Shown here: positions 8,353 through 20,433 of the stretch, in pieces
How the letters are laid out: each line of letters starts with the position of its first letter
Numbering within the stretch: the first letter of the stretch is position 1
Assembly: GCA_017163975.1 (NCBI GenBank)
Contig: JAFFSR010000246.1
Location: 293,501-357,500, forward strand
Direction of reading: 5' to 3'
Length of the DNA stretch: 64,000 bases
From: Anastatus disparis
Lineage: Eukaryota; Arthropoda; Insecta; Hymenoptera; Eupelmidae
Notes under the pieces: model-generated
Databases searched by the model: none
Seen by the model: the letters and a program-made list of their open reading frames with translations, nothing else
What the model was told of the DNA's origin: nothing
Position numbers and translations under genes: made by a program

Positions 8353-10390
8353 TCATATTGTTAATTTTGTAACGTAACGAGATAGATTCGCCTCAGATGT
8401 AGTGAGGTTAGGTCTCTGTCCTTTTAAGGCAGGCATAGGAACCTTCAAACCAAGTTCTTCTAAATAAGGGACTACATCCCTAAATCCTCTATCTACAATA
8501 CAAATATCACCTTTCTTCATAATACTCCTTATTCCATTAGGGTCATTCATCACTTTCTTCATAATGCTCGCATCGTTTTCAGGGGCTAAAAATGGATCAG
8601 GAAGATCTACGATATAACCATTTGTAGTACAAATGGTGAATGGCTTACATAAATGATAATTTTTATGACCTGAAATATTGCATATTGCCAATAAGTTACA
8701 TAAAAACTTAAATATGTATTTTCATAATTTCATTGATAAAAAATTGCACAAAATGGTGGCGAAATATTTGCGTTTGATTATTAGTGTTTACGACTAATAC
8801 CGATTTTTGATTATCTCATATACAAATGATTTTTGTAAATAATTGTCAGTAACATTAAATTACTGTTAAGAACTGTAAAGTACTGTACTGTAAAAAATTA
8901 AAAAAAATTGAAAATAATTATAAATAATTATAAATACCTATAAATGAAAATAAATTATTTACGAATTTATGATTTTAAAAATGTTAATAATAGTAAATAA
9001 CTGTAAAAAATTGAAAATAGCTGTAAATAATACTAAATAACTGTAAAAAATTGAAAATAGCTGAAAATAATACTAAATAACTGTAAAAAATTGAAAATAG
9101 CTGAAAATACTACTAAATAACTGTAACTGCTATTTATGTCTCAATTCTAAAAATTTTTAACAATCATCTACAGTTATTTACAGATATTCACAGAAATTAT
9201 TTTCATACAGGATGTAATTGAAGAAAGAATAACATATTATTTTAAAAAGATAATATTTATATATGAATATTTATATTCAAATAGTCTAATTATTTATGAT
9301 TTTAAGTTTATATCTAATAATGATTAAGCAGTTATTAAAATTAAAAATTACATTACAAACCTGAATACGACTTTCGTTGATAATCATTTTTTCTGCTTTT
9401 CTCATGGCGAAGATAAGTTCCATCAAAAACCAAAGCAAGCTCGTTAGTTAAATTAAAAAGTTTTTTTGCATAATTAGAGGTATGATTATCAATAAGTTCC
9501 TCTCTCACAAGATTCTTTACTCCAAAGTGACAAGGTAAGACGTCTTTTGCAAAATTGATGCAATAAAATTATTTGATGATGCAGTTCGTAATTTAAATAG
9601 AAATATAACTAGAGCCTGCATTACATTTCTGGAGCTTGATGTTTTCATTGAAACTAGTAATGACCTTATCTCTTGTAATTGATCATTCGTCAAACTTGTA
9701 AAAGTAAATATTTGTTTATCACTAAGCTCTAAAGATTCAACTTTATCTAAAAACGTTTTTCAAGCTGATTCTGCTATTTTAGTTAAAAATAAATATATTT
9801 CATCTTCAGTTGCTACTGTATACTTGTATCAACTTCAACTCATCTTCATAAAATCGTTTCTTGATTAAGTGACTGTTGCATACTCGATTTCCATTAGGAA
9901 TAAAAATACGCAATTCATTGGAGCACTGTAATCTAGCATCTACTGGAATAATAGTTAAATTATGTTTTCCTCTGCAAATACAACATAATCGATGCGTGGA
10001 AATAGTTCTTTTAATTGGCAGCTCAATGGTATCTTCTTGTTCTGTAGGTTCATTTAAAACTATCTCAAAAACACTTCCTAAACTTTGAGATAGACTGGAA
10101 GATTGTGAAGATGATTGCAAACTCATAGGGTGATTTTCAATCTGTTCACTAGTTGAAGGTTCTATTGCATCCGCAGTAAGAGTTTTTTTTGTACCAAAAA
10201 AAAACAAGTCTTCTACACCTGTCACAAAGTTTATAACCAACATCAACACTTATGTTTAACTGATCACTAACAGCTTCAACCTCATGTGCCGTATTAATAA
10301 TTTTTACTTGAGTTGAAAGTTTTCTTAGATTACGGAGGCATTTGCAGCATCGATTGGTTATATTATAATCATCCATCATTAAAGGGGACA
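8353..10390 (-). pseudogene. DDE transposase (DDE_Tnp_4/ISL2EU-like) with intron
   Basis: Reading down from 10390 there is an N-terminal zinc-binding region (CCKCLRNL...CDRC), a Ser-rich linker, a second Cys/His motif (CCICRGKHNL...CNSHLI), then ALVFDGTYLRHEKS with the first catalytic Asp near 9420-9460. Across an intron at 9360-8670 (donor GTTTGT, acceptor TTTCAG) follow YHLCKPFTICTTNGYIVD and GDICIVDRGFRD with the second acidic site, then LTTSEANLSR. The frame is lost in a poly-A/T run near 10190-10205, at stops near 9500 and 9770 and by a shift near 9545. The end of the catalytic domain is missing after 8353. It belongs to the transposases that carry DGTY and VDRG(F/Y)RD motifs. Family name is by recognition. 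Confidence 0.7.
8994..9125. repeat. 40-bp minisatellite in transposase intron
   Basis: A 40-bp unit containing CTGTAAAAAATTGAAAATAG recurs about 3.3 times (unit starts at 9001, 9041 and 9081) with few differences. It lies inside the inferred intron 8670-9360. Shorter CTGTAAA-like words extend from about 8870 on. Confidence 0.8.
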
Positions 10391-10451
10391 CTGAAATTGA
10401 AAATATTAAGGATATTTATAAATTATAATTTTTTTTCTTACACTCATACAC

Positions 10452-10456
<5 letters not shown>

Positions 10457-10500
<44 letters not shown>
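10457..10500. repeat. TA dinucleotide microsatellite
   Basis: An uninterrupted TA run of about 44 bp. Translations across it give meaningless alternating Ile/Tyr peptides. Confidence 0.95.
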
Positions 10501-10505
<5 letters not shown>

Positions 10506-10517
10506 TTCGCGCCGTTT

Positions 10518-10695
10518 TGAATTTTGTATTTGCTAGAGTTGAATATATAAAGATTATGTTTTATCTGTGTATAATTTATTTGATTTCCCCACTTGCTTTC
10601 ATTCTTTATAGAAGCCGACCGGCATATTTCTTAAATCGTTGATAATAAGCTATTCTTATTTCATAAAAAAATAAATTCTGATATTACCTCGAACA
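10518..10695. repeat. 178-bp dispersed repeat, LTR-like
   Basis: This stretch is nearly identical to 25411-25583. Both begin TGAATTTTGTATTTG and end GAACA, so they have TG...CA boundaries, and both contain ATATATAAAG (TATA-like) and AATAAA. The second copy lies just 3' of a BEL/Pao pol remnant, so these may be short LTRs or LTR pieces of that element. No clean target duplication is seen here. Confidence 0.55.
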
Positions 10696-11177
10696 TTTTG
10701 GTCCTGTGAGCCCGATAGTACTTTAAAGTGCAAGTAAAAAGTTTAAAGTTGAAAATCAAAAAGGATTTTTATATTCAGTCGAAAAGCTGAAACGGACGCG
10801 CGGTCACGTGGCAAATTACGTTGATAGCTTCTCGACAAGTTTAGCGTGCTATTTCTGTACAGGTGTGAGAGGGATTTAGAGCAGGCATTTTAGTTGATTT
10901 TCTTGTTGAATGTAGCAGAAAATTAGAGTTTCTTATTGACCATCATCTACAATTGGATTTTCAAAGAAAGAGAGACAGAAAGCTCCGTTATCTCGCTCAT
11001 AGCGTCGCAGTCGGTAATCTCGTTACTGACAGTAATTCAGGCTTCAAGCTTCTTCTCACATCCACATCAGCACGAGGACGCTTGCGTCGCAAATTTGGTT
11101 GAGTGCGACATTGAAAAGCAGTCTACGGCGCAGTTAGCATCACGGCTTATTAAGTTTGCTCACAGATCTGCAAGTGT

Positions 11178-11245
11178 ACAGGGCCCGCCGTTGGGCAAGG
11201 CGAGCGGGGCGATCGCCCCATGTCCCGCGCTTTCAGGGGCCCCGC
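11178..11245. mobile_element. GC-rich patch resembling a hAT terminus
   Basis: In strongly AT-rich surroundings, a patch starts CAGGGCCCGCC and contains palindromic GGGGCGATCGCCCC and CAGGGGCCCCGC. The same vocabulary (CAGGGGC..., GGGGCCC) marks both ends of the hAT at 38752-40813. No partner end was found nearby, so this may be a single broken terminus. Confidence 0.3.
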
Positions 11246-12099
11246 TAAAACTTAGTATTAAGAAGACAAAAGTTAATATCGTCTTGAATAAATTTTAGTT
11301 TTCGAATTAAGAAAATATAAAGCAGATAAGTAATTTTTTCAATACTACCTGTAAATTTTTACTAGTTCAGATATTAATTTTTGTCTTATACATTGCACAA
11401 ACTCTATAATTTCTTGTAACAATATCCCTTGCGCATGCACAGGTTGATTCTCAAATAAGAGACAACGATACCAGCATTTAATCCTGGCGACTGATGCGTT
11501 AAAATTTGTGTTCAACTCCTGCAAGTGGTAAGAGTTTAGCACACTTTGTATATAAGGCCGACCCAGCTAACCGTTCATAACATGCGCGCGTGTTTTCTAG
11601 CGACCTCTGCGACTTTACGTTCATATTTAGTTATATGTATATAGATTATATTAATTCACAGCAAAGATAGTAACGTCAATATGAAATAATTCGTTGTATC
11701 TAAAAATCGACTCTAATAATATTTGTATCCAGATGTTAATAAATTGCTGTAGATAAAATGGAAATCTGTAGCCAGCCAAAAAAATTTGTAAAGTTTTTTC
11801 ATAAAAAATTTATTAAGTAGAGGAATAAAATTTTCTGTATAGCATAGTGAATTTAACAAAATTGAAAAGTTTATAAAACTACATCGTAAGAATGTACTAT
11901 GATTCTTTTAATATTTCATATAAAATTTTTCTCAGTGTATTAAACATAAATTTACTTTTTATTTAAATTCCTACTTAATATATTTTCTAAAATAAAAAAA
12001 TTGAATTTCATAACTTATAAAAATATAAATATATATTCTTTTGCATGTATAATATAATTTATTATTCACTATTTAGTCAACAATATTTTATGAAAAATC

Positions 12100-12205
12100 T
12101 GCTAATAAATCAGCTAATATATCAGCTGCGATCAGTGGCCAAATCAGCATCTGATTTATCAGCTCGCTTATCAGCTTGTTTATCAGCAGGTTTATCAGCT
12201 GCCTT
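12100..12205. repeat. TATCAGC-rich minisatellite
   Basis: About ten degenerate copies of (T)TATCAGC(T) with 9-14-bp spacing. It has no coding potential. Confidence 0.7.
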
Positions 12206-13420
12206 TTCATAGCAGGCAATAGCTTCAAATCTAAAAAAAATTTCGAAAGTTAACAAAGGAAGATATACATATCTGATAAAACGTTAAAAAATATTAAGAA
12301 AACTATTCATAAGAATATTTTCTATCATATTTTTTTTAGATTTAAGGCCATTTTTTTAGGCTTGCACCGACTCCAAAAATTCTAATCTTTTTATGTATAT
12401 CTCTTATCTATTAGCTAATTTCTTTGTAAGCAGCTTAATAAAAAAATAATTCGTTTGTGCTCTTGCAAATAATTAGATAGTCTATATGTTCGCTACACAT
12501 GAGTTAAATGCGTAGTATGCGTATAATTTCTAAGGATAATATATTATTTGTTATTTTTTAGTGCAACGTTTTTGTCGTCGGTTTTTTTTTTCTTAAAAAT
12601 TTTTCATTTTCTACTTTTCGGTGAAGCTTCTTACCAAAAGAACAAATATAAGTAGACCCACTAATTAAATATTTAATGCCAGCATAAAAAAAATTGCCTC
12701 AAATCTGAAAAAAATATGATAAAAAATATTTTTTAAAGTAGTTTTTAAATATTTTTAAATATTTTATTAGGTATCTATCGCTTCCTTTGTTTATTTAAAA
12801 AAATTTTTTTCAAATATCTATGAAAAATTTTTTTGTCACACGATCCTTTATATAAAAAATTATTATCATACAAATCGAGCAATCCCTTTGAGAGTTATGC
12901 ACGGAAACAGTAATTTTTTTTGTTCTTAAATAATTTGCTTGTACTAACTCAGTATTAGCCCAGTACTTATAAGACACGTATGGGACTTTTCTAGAGACAT
13001 TCTCTATCAGATAAATAAAAAGTTTGTTAAGGTAGTTCTTAGCTAAATCGAAAGTCATGAAAAAAAGTTCATTTTTTCAGGAAATTTACATTAACTATCA
13101 TAAAATAACGGTGCAAAATTTTAAAGTGATTCACTACACGGTTTAAAAGATATGATCTGCAAAAAATCATAACTTTTAATATTGCTTCTTATGAGAGTAT
13201 GGCATCGGCAGCTAAAATGCGAGAGTTATTTTACTCTATGTATTTCAATAGTCATGATATTGGAAATTGGAGGAAATTTACTTCGAACCCTAAAGATTAT
13301 TATATCAAAATTTCAAGATGATCCACTACCTAGTTATTTAACAATCTTAATCTAAAAACTGATACTCCGAGGATTCTCACAGAGTTTTTCTAAAGCGGCG
13401 TAACGTGGCAACGTTGCACC

Positions 13421-13451
<31 letters not shown>

Positions 13452-13535
13452 TAATACACTCAACACTTTACTACGCGTTTGAATTTGCAAACATTTAACA
13501 TAGGTTTTTTCTGCTATTATGTTTTTAATTAAATC

Positions 13536-13915
13536 CCAGACGGAAATTGAAAAAAGTAATAGAAAATATTAAAAAATAATAAATAATAAAAATTAGTACA
13601 AAATAATAACAGTTTATAAAGTCTAGATTTGAGACTATAATAATATTTATCAGTAATTATTCTAAATCGCTGCGTATTTATAAACTTTATTATTTTTTAT
13701 ATTTTTTTTAATTATGAAATATAATAGCACAGGAAAAGTATTCGTATAACTTATAATTTTTTATTATTTTTTTTTATTCGGATATTATCTTTTCGGTAAT
13801 AAGTAGAAAAGCTAGAAAAAATTATAAAAATAATATAGATATGTAAAAAAAATTAATAATTCATAATAGTTATTATTTTTTATTATATTATATTTACTAT
13901 TGCACCTAAACTCTT
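13536..13915. mobile_element. Remnant related to the 53385-55524 foldback
   Basis: It starts CCCAGACGGAAATTG and continues through AATAATAA-rich sequence and GTCTAGATTTGAGACT. The foldback at 53385-55524 has the same order in its ends (CCCAGGCGGAAATC, then GTCTAGATTTTGGACT). The right boundary is not clear, so only family membership is proposed. Confidence 0.4.
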
Positions 13916-13936
13916 GTCAAACAATTGGCTATTATT

Positions 13937-14015
13937 TCTGCCGTCCAAAGTAAGAAAACCTTAACTCCAATGGGATTCCAATGTAGTTAACCACTTTTAT
14001 ACTTTGGACGGCAGA
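13937..14015. repeat. Short hairpin MITE
   Basis: TCTGCCGTCCAAAGTA (13937-13952) is perfectly inverted as TACTTTGGACGGCAGA at 14000-14015, and weaker pairing continues both inwards (AACC/GGTT stretches) and outwards into AATTGTTTTG-like flanks. It is a small foldback without a gene. Confidence 0.7.
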
Positions 14016-14057
14016 TTTGCAATAAAAATTAATTGTTTTGCTAAACTACCTATTTTG

Positions 14058-14684
14058 GAACTTAGAAATGAAAAAAATCAACTTGTCAAAATTATTTGAT
14101 CCAAACATGGAATCTCCTTATTTATGATAAGTGTAACATAAATTGTTAATAACTTTTTCTTCTAAAATGAAAACTTTTTAAGTTAATGGTTTATAATGTG
14201 TGATAATCAGCATCGGTGATTTGAGACCAAATTTGAACTTTTTCAATATTTGAGAAAACATATTTCTAAAAATATAGCTTAGTTCTTTATGTGATTTATA
14301 AAAAAAAGTCTTTTAACAACTTCTCTATAAAGCTGATAGATTTTGAGATAAAAATTCACAAATTTTATAAATTTTTGTCTTATATTATTTCTATCTCAAA
14401 ATCTATCAGCTTTATAGAGAAGTTGTTGAAAGACTTTTTTTTATAAATCACATAAAGAACTAAGCTATATTTTTAGAAATATGTTTTCTCAAATATTGAA
14501 GAAGTTCAAATTTGGTCTTAAATCACCGATGCTGATTATCACACATTATAAACTATTAACTCAAAAAGTTTTCATTTTAGAAGAAAAAGTTATTAACATT
14601 TTTGTTACACTTATCATTAAGAAAAAGATTTTGTGTTCAAATAATAGGATTCTTATATTGTTTATTTTTTAACATTTCTGAGTT
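14058..14684. mobile_element. 627-bp foldback element
   Basis: The two halves are near-complete inverted copies about a centre at 14370: TGATAAGTGTAAC near 14125 pairs with GTTACACTTATCA near 14605, and a long stretch around CTCTATAAAGCTGATAGA (14322-14339) pairs with 14405-14425. The outermost match is CTTAGAAATG / CATTTCTGAG. It has no gene. Confidence 0.85.
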
Positions 14685-14754
14685 TGAGAATAGTTGTTTT
14701 GTAGCGGTTTGGACAATGTACAAACCGATGTTAGGTTAGAGTGAGAGAGGTTAG

Positions 14755-16181
14755 CCCTGTTGAAAATAAGTACGTACTTCAAGTATGTACTTTGAGTATG
14801 TACTTCAAGTATGTACTTCAAGTATATACTTTACTTAAGTACGTACTATTTTGGAACATTTTAGTAGGTACTGTTTTGAAAAGTATATACTTTTATTGAA
14901 AATATGTACTTTTAAAGTATATTTTGATAAATAATATTTCTTAAAGTACGTACTTTATTAGAAAATACGTATTTTTTTAAAGTATGTACTTATTAAAAAC
15001 ATTTTGGTAGGTACTTTTTTTAAAAGTATATATTTTTAAAAAAGTACATTCTAAAATGACCAAAAAAAAGATTACTTTAGCTACAGTACATACTTGAATA
15101 TGAAGGTTCATACTTCGTATAAAAGAATATGTATGAAAATGTTCTAAAAAGTATATACTTCTATACAAGTACGTACTTTTATTAAAATAGAGTATATACC
15201 TTTAAAGATAACAAATCAAATTTTACAAAAAAGTCGGTAAAAGTTTGAGATTATTTTTATTTTCAATAATTCCTCAAGTTAGTAACTTGGTAAGTGTTTT
15301 CTTCCTAAAGGAAGATATAAAAATAAGGTAAGCATCGACTCTCCGCAGATCAAAAAGCTTGAGCGAACAAACTCGAAATGTTATAACTTTATATTCCCAC
15401 GTCACTGAAATTCAGGTAGAGGATCGCAAAATTAACAAAAACGCCACCTAACAGCAAAGACAGAATTAATAATCGATTCGAATAATTTTTTCAGTACTTA
15501 CGTTTTTAGCTGTTAGGTGGCGTTTTTCTTAACTTTGCGATCCTTTATCCGAATTTCAGAGATGCAGGTATATAAGGCTATAATATTCCGTATTTTTTTA
15601 CAGTTGAAAATCAGTACATACTTTAATAACATACTTTGAGTATGTACTTCAAGTATATACACTTTAGATCAAGTACGTACTTTTTGGAATATTTTAGAAG
15701 GTACTTTTTAGAAAAGTATGCACTTTTCAAAAAGTACATACTAAAGTAAAAAAAAATTTGTCACGTAGCTACAGTATATACTTTTATATGAAGGTACATA
15801 CATCGTATAAAAAAGTATGTATGAAAATTTTCTAAAAGGTATATACTTCTATATAAGTAAGTACTTTTATTAAAATAGGGTACATAATTTTGAAGAAAGT
15901 ACTCATTTTTAAAATAAAAGTACGCATAAAAATATTTTTAAAAAGTACATACTTTCAAAATAGTAGGTATTGTTTAATAAAGTTCATATTTAAAAAAATA
16001 TTATTTATCAAAATATACTTAAAAAGTACATACTTTCAATAAAAGTATATACTTTTCAAAAAAAGTATCTACTAAAATGTTCCAAAATAGTACGTACTTA
16101 AGTAAAGTATATACTTGTAGTACATACTTGAAGTACGTACTCAAAGTACGTACTTCAAGTACGTACTTATTTTCAACAGGG
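14755..16181. mobile_element. 1.4-kb foldback with AAGTACGTACTT motifs
   Basis: Terminal inverted repeats begin CCCTGTTGAAAATAAGTACG at the left and end with its complement at 16181. The arms (about 600 bp each) are dense in the self-complementary words AAGTACGTACTT and AAGTATATACTT, so the arms are palindromic inside as well as with each other. No coding region is seen. No clear target duplication, only AG on both sides. Confidence 0.85.
15403..15563. repeat. Palindrome nested at foldback centre
   Basis: AACGCCACCTAACAGC (about 15440-15455) pairs with GCTGTTAGGTGGCGTT (15509-15524), and pairing continues outward through GGATCGCAAA / TTTGCGATCC. It differs in composition from the TACGTA-rich arms, so it is probably an older or separately inserted hairpin. 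Confidence 0.7.
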
Positions 16182-16625
16182 AGACAATGTTAGGTTAGAG
16201 TTCGTCAAAATATACCTTATGAATGTAAGATTATGCGATGTTGTCACGTTTTCATGATTGCTTATTACTACTTGAAACTTGAAAGTCTACTTTATAAACT
16301 ATTATCAATGAATTTTTCATTTTAATTATGCAGAACACAATTGTAAATTCTTATAATTGAATTTAATAATTTTTTATAATGAGAAAATTAAATATTTCTG
16401 AATTTATTTTTTCAGTTTTATATTGACTTCCGTAGTTGGCTAAGAAATACCTTAAGATCGGTTCAGAAATGACGGAGTTTTAAGATAAAAAACATATAAA
16501 AAAAAAATTTAATCTAATTGATGACCTTCTCCTTTTTTGAAGTCGGTTAAAAATAAAGTATCGTTTAAAAAATGATCTTATTTTTTGTCAGTAAAAACAG
16601 TAAATATTGATTTTAATAGTCTAAT
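16182..16625. other. AT-rich spacer, nothing recognised
   Basis: Between the foldback and the BEL/Pao remnant I see no gene, tandem repeat or inverted repeat. The BEL gag and protease region expected upstream of the RT is absent. Confidence 0.5.
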
Positions 16626-17629
16626 ACATCAGATCGACAGTTGGATCAGAGTCTTACTCACTTTTGGAGATTGGAAGAGGCTCCAAATAAGAAATTGAAT
16701 TCTCCAGAAGATGATTTTTGCATTCGTCATTTCAAGAAAACTCACTCCAGGGACTCTGATGGACGTTTTGTAGTTCGGTTGCCGTTTACAAGTGCACCGG
16801 AGCTACCTGGTTCAAGAGCAATTGCAGAAGCCTCACTCAACCGTTTGTTGAGTCGGTTTCTTAAACAACCTGAATTGGCGGAAGCTTACTGTGCTTTCAT
16901 GCAGGAGTACGCTCAGTTGGGACATATAGAGGAGTATGAGGATCTTACTGATTCGCAGTGTTATCTGACTCACCATCGAGTCTTTAAGCGTGATACAGGA
17001 AAAATACGTGTTGTATTCAACGCTTCTCAACGTTTTGCAAATAGCTGCTCTCTCAATTCTTTTTTATTTGCTGGACCGAATCTTCAAGAAGATGTCATCA
17101 TTATTTTCCTGCGCTGGGGATTTTTGAAGAGCATGTTTAGCTGCGATGTGGTGAAAATGTTTAGGCAGTTTCTTGTTCATCCTGAAAATACTGTTAGACA
17201 GTAAATTTGATAGAAAAAATCAGTTTAAGAGAAGATCAAGGCTTATGAATTGTGCACTGTCACATATGGTGAAACGTGCGCTCCATTTCAATTGAATATC
17301 TGCATGTTACAGTTGACAGATAACAATGAGACAGTATATCTAGAAGCGTTCAGGGCTTTGCGCAGGTCTCGTTATGATGACGATTTTTATGTTGAAGCTG
17401 ATTTCCGGGGAGATCTGTTGTAGATTAAGACTAAACTTGTTTCGATTTTTAAATCTGCAGGTATGCAGTTAGATAAATGGGCATCTACAGAACTTGAAGT
17501 CTTGGATACGGTTCATAAGTCGAAGTCTCGAAGAAAAAAATGCAACAAACAAGATGAGCTTGTTTCAGCTCTTGGGTTGCATTAGCACGCTTCTAATAAC
17601 GCTCACTGTTTTAAGATTTCTTTAAATAA
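16626..17629 (+). pseudogene. BEL/Pao reverse transcriptase, first part
   Basis: The frame shows a BEL/Pao-type pol: FWRLEEAP, DGRFVVRLPFTS, YLTHHRVFKRDTGKIRVVFN (RT fingers) and GPNLQEDVIIIFLRW (about residues 145-160). After stops near 17204-17225 the protein continues with TYGETCAPFQLN and YDDDFYVEAD, the catalytic box equivalent to YxDD, near 17370-17400. It copies retroelement RNA into DNA. The frame is interrupted at 17629 by the 6.88-kb element and resumes at 24516. Gag and protease are missing. Confidence 0.85.
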
Positions 17630-17689
17630 CACAGCCCCACAAAAAAAGTGTCAAAACCCACAGACCAGACCATATACATCTTATGTTTT

Positions 17690-18760
17690 TGGGATCTCTG
17701 AATCCGAATCCGTGGTCAGTTTGACCCCATCACCTCAGGGTCAAGGTCGATTGAGGGTCGAATCTACGAAATTAGTTGGAACCATATTTTAACAGTGGAT
17801 ATTAATGTTTTTGGGGTCGCTGAATCCGAATCCGTGGTCTGTTTGACCCCATGGCCTCAGGGTCAAGGTCCTTTGAAGGTCGAATCTACGAAATTAGTTG
17901 GAACCATATTTTAACAGTGGATATTGATGTTTTTGGGGTCGCTGAATCCGAATCCGTGGTCTGTTTGACCCCATGGCCTCAGGGTCAAGGTCCTTTGAAG
18001 GTCGAATCTACGAAATTAGTTGGAACCATATTGTAACAGAATATATTTATGTTTTTGGGGTCGCTGAATCCGAATTCGTGGTCTGTTTGACCCCATGGCC
18101 TCAGGGTCAAGGTCATTTAAAGGTCAAATCTACGAAATTAGTAAGAACCAAATTTTAACAGCGTATATTTATGTTTTTAGGGTCGCTAAATCCGAATCCA
18201 TGGTGAGTTTGGCTTCATCACCTCAGGGTCAAGGTCATTTGAAGGTCAAATCTACGAAATTAGTGGAAACCATATTTTAACAGTACGTATTTATGTTTTT
18301 AGGGTCGCTGAATCCGAACCTGTGGTCTGTTTGACCCCATGGTCTCAGGGTCAAGGTCATTCGAAGGTCAAATCTACGAACTTAGTGGGAACCATATTTT
18401 AACAGTACGTATTTATGTTTTTGGGGCCGCTGAATTCGAATCCGTGGTCTGTTTAACCCCATAGTCTCAGGGTCAAGGTCATTTGAAGATCAAATCTACG
18501 AAATTAGTGGCAACCATATTTTAACAGCATACATTTATGTTTTTGGGGTCGCTGAATCCGAATCCGTGGTCCGTTTGACCCCACGACCTCAGGCTTAAGG
18601 TCATTTGAAGGTCAAATCTACGAAATTAGTAAGGACCATATTTCAACAGTATATATTTATGTTTTTGGGATCGCTAAATCCGATTCCGAAATCCACTTGA
18701 CCTTATCACCTCAAAGTGATGGTTAATTTAAGGTAAAATCTACGGAATTTGCGTAACACA
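17690..18760. repeat. 122-bp tandem array, left arm
   Basis: About 8.5 units with a period of 122 bp (successive GTTTTTGGGGTCGC starts near 17807, 17929, 18051). Each unit has GGTCAAGGTC(A) followed in many copies by a second AGGTCA, and a TGTTTGACCCCATGG-like segment. Short frames repeated every 122 bp are by-products of the array, not genes. Confidence 0.95.
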
Positions 18761-18769
18761 AACCAAATT

Positions 18770-20430
18770 TCATGCCATTTTTTTTCTTTTATTATACCTT
18801 ACACGTTTCTCGCCAAATGATCGGTGCAAAAGTTTCCTTTCACGTTTTTTTCCAGTGGTTTCACAATCTCTTTTAAACATCCAGCAGTAATTAGCCAGCA
18901 TACTAGTATCCCATCTTCCTCGATAACGCTTCTCCATTACTTTAATGTCTTGGTAAAAACGGTCTCCCTGTTCTTCACTATAATTTCCACAGTTGTCAGG
19001 AAAACTATCCAAGTGATTGTGTAGAAAATGTAATTTATAGTTCAGTAGGCAACCCATTTTCCCGAAGTTCTCAACCATTTTGGATACAATTTCTTTGTAA
19101 TTCGGGCATCTGCGATTACCCAAGAAGTTTTCGGTAACTTCCCGGAAGCTAAGACATGCAGCTTTTTCAATGTTTGTCATGGAACTAATAAACTGATCAT
19201 CAGACATCATTTTTCTAATTTCGGGACCATCAAAAATACCTTCCTGCAATTTCGCATCTGATTTAGTTGGAAACTTGCTTTCTAAGTATTTGATGCACTG
19301 ACCATCTTTATTTAAAGTCTTAACGAATCGTTTCATCACACCAAGTTTTATGTGTGATCGCGGAATAAGATCTTTTTTCGGGTCAACCAATAAAGTAGCT
19401 ATAACGTTACTTTTGCCGACTTCGGGTGATTGTCTTCAAGGCCGTTTATGATTTGTATAGTGCTTTGCACGGTCTATTCTATCCCATAAGCACAAGAAAC
19501 ATGGCGTCTTTGTAAATCCAGACTGCTGTCTATACAATATTCTGGAATCTTTCAAATTGCCAGATATAAGCTGTTTATGCTTGTCATACTCATTTTTTTA
19601 TAGTATTATTTTGAGATTGTCATATGTTTCCTTTATTGTCATGGTATGCGCTAGAGGAACCGAGGTATAATAGTTGCTGTTGTGTAGTAATACAGCTTTT
19701 AAACTTCTGGTTAATAAATCTATGAGCAATCTCCATTCTTCGACTTTATATACATGAGGCTTAATTTCATTCATCAAACCTTTTACGTCTTCACAATATA
19801 CAATTTCATTACCATCATGTTTCATTCCTTCGAAATATGGTTCGAAACTATTTCTTCTTGTTCTGTAAAAAGATACTTTAGTAGAATTCGCCAACTAATT
19901 CATGCTCTTTAATGCTGAAACTAAATTTTCTGCTTCATCTTCAGGTAAGTTAAGCTCTCTAACTAAGTCGTTAAGTTTATTTTAAGTCCATAACTTTTCG
20001 CTTTTTTCTTTTCGGCCTGCTAGAAGGAAAAGGTAGTCATCGTCATCATCATCATTATCGTAATTATTAGTTTCTTCATAACTATCGCTTTCATAGGATT
20101 CATCTTATAAATCATTCTTATCAATTGTATCTCCATGAATGTCGTCATGGACTTCGTTATCTTTATCATCATGTTTTTCATCGTCGGAATCTGATTCAAT
20201 TGATAACCTCTCAAGAAGATCTATTTCTTTGTCTCTTCTTGTTTTTCGATAGGTATTTTTACAGAAATAACATCAGCATTATTCACATTTGTTTTATGTT
20301 TACTATTAATTCCAATAATTTTGGTGTGGCAGCAGTAACAATCCTCTCTTCCATCTGCTCGATACCATTCCATTCGTCTATCAAATTCAACTTTGTCATC
20401 TTCTTTTTCGTCATTATCTTCGTCATCATG
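18770..20430 (-). pseudogene. Transposon-borne gene, left copy
   Basis: It encodes a protein family that I have seen as numerous uncharacterised arthropod proteins. Landmarks from N to C: acidic Asp-rich run (about 20040-20200), VSFYRTRRNSFEPYF, YKVEEWRLLIDL, LKAVLLHNSNYY, SGFTKTPCFLCLWD, then LVDPKKDLIPRSHIKLGVMK, LHFLHNHLDSFPDNCGNY, EEQGDRFYQDI and RYRGRWDTSMLANYCW. It ends at 18770, at the edge of the 122-bp array. Stops near 19603, 19440 and 19896 and N-terminal shifts kill it. The first part present in the right copy (Cys-rich SICEQCRKM) is missing. Biochemical role unknown; a transposition role is inferred from its place. Confidence 0.7.
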
Positions 20431-20433
20431 TTG

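Larger units (their letters stand above)
10700..13535. other. Non-coding stretch with small repeats
   Basis: No credible gene is present. Longer frames at 10936-11298 and 12810-13058 show no recognisable domain and no codon pattern distinct from their surroundings. It contains a GC-rich hAT-terminus-like patch (11178-11245), a TATCAGC minisatellite (12100-12205) and a short TA run (about 13421-13445). Confidence 0.5.

Noticed and set aside
10313..10642. 109-codon frame containing a YIYIYI run
   Set aside because: It is produced by the TA microsatellite at 10457-10500; flanks show no domain.
10936..11298. 120-codon frame near a GC-rich patch
   Set aside because: Its C-terminal half is the hAT-like GC patch and the rest has no motif; no start context or splice support.
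14720..14755. GGTTAG/TTAGG words that might hint at telomeric repeat
   Set aside because: Only one or two degenerate copies on each side of the foldback; no array.
17851..18280. Overlapping 61-codon frames MASGSRSFEG...
   Set aside because: They recur exactly every 122 bp because of the tandem array; also present in the inverted array at 23250-23435.
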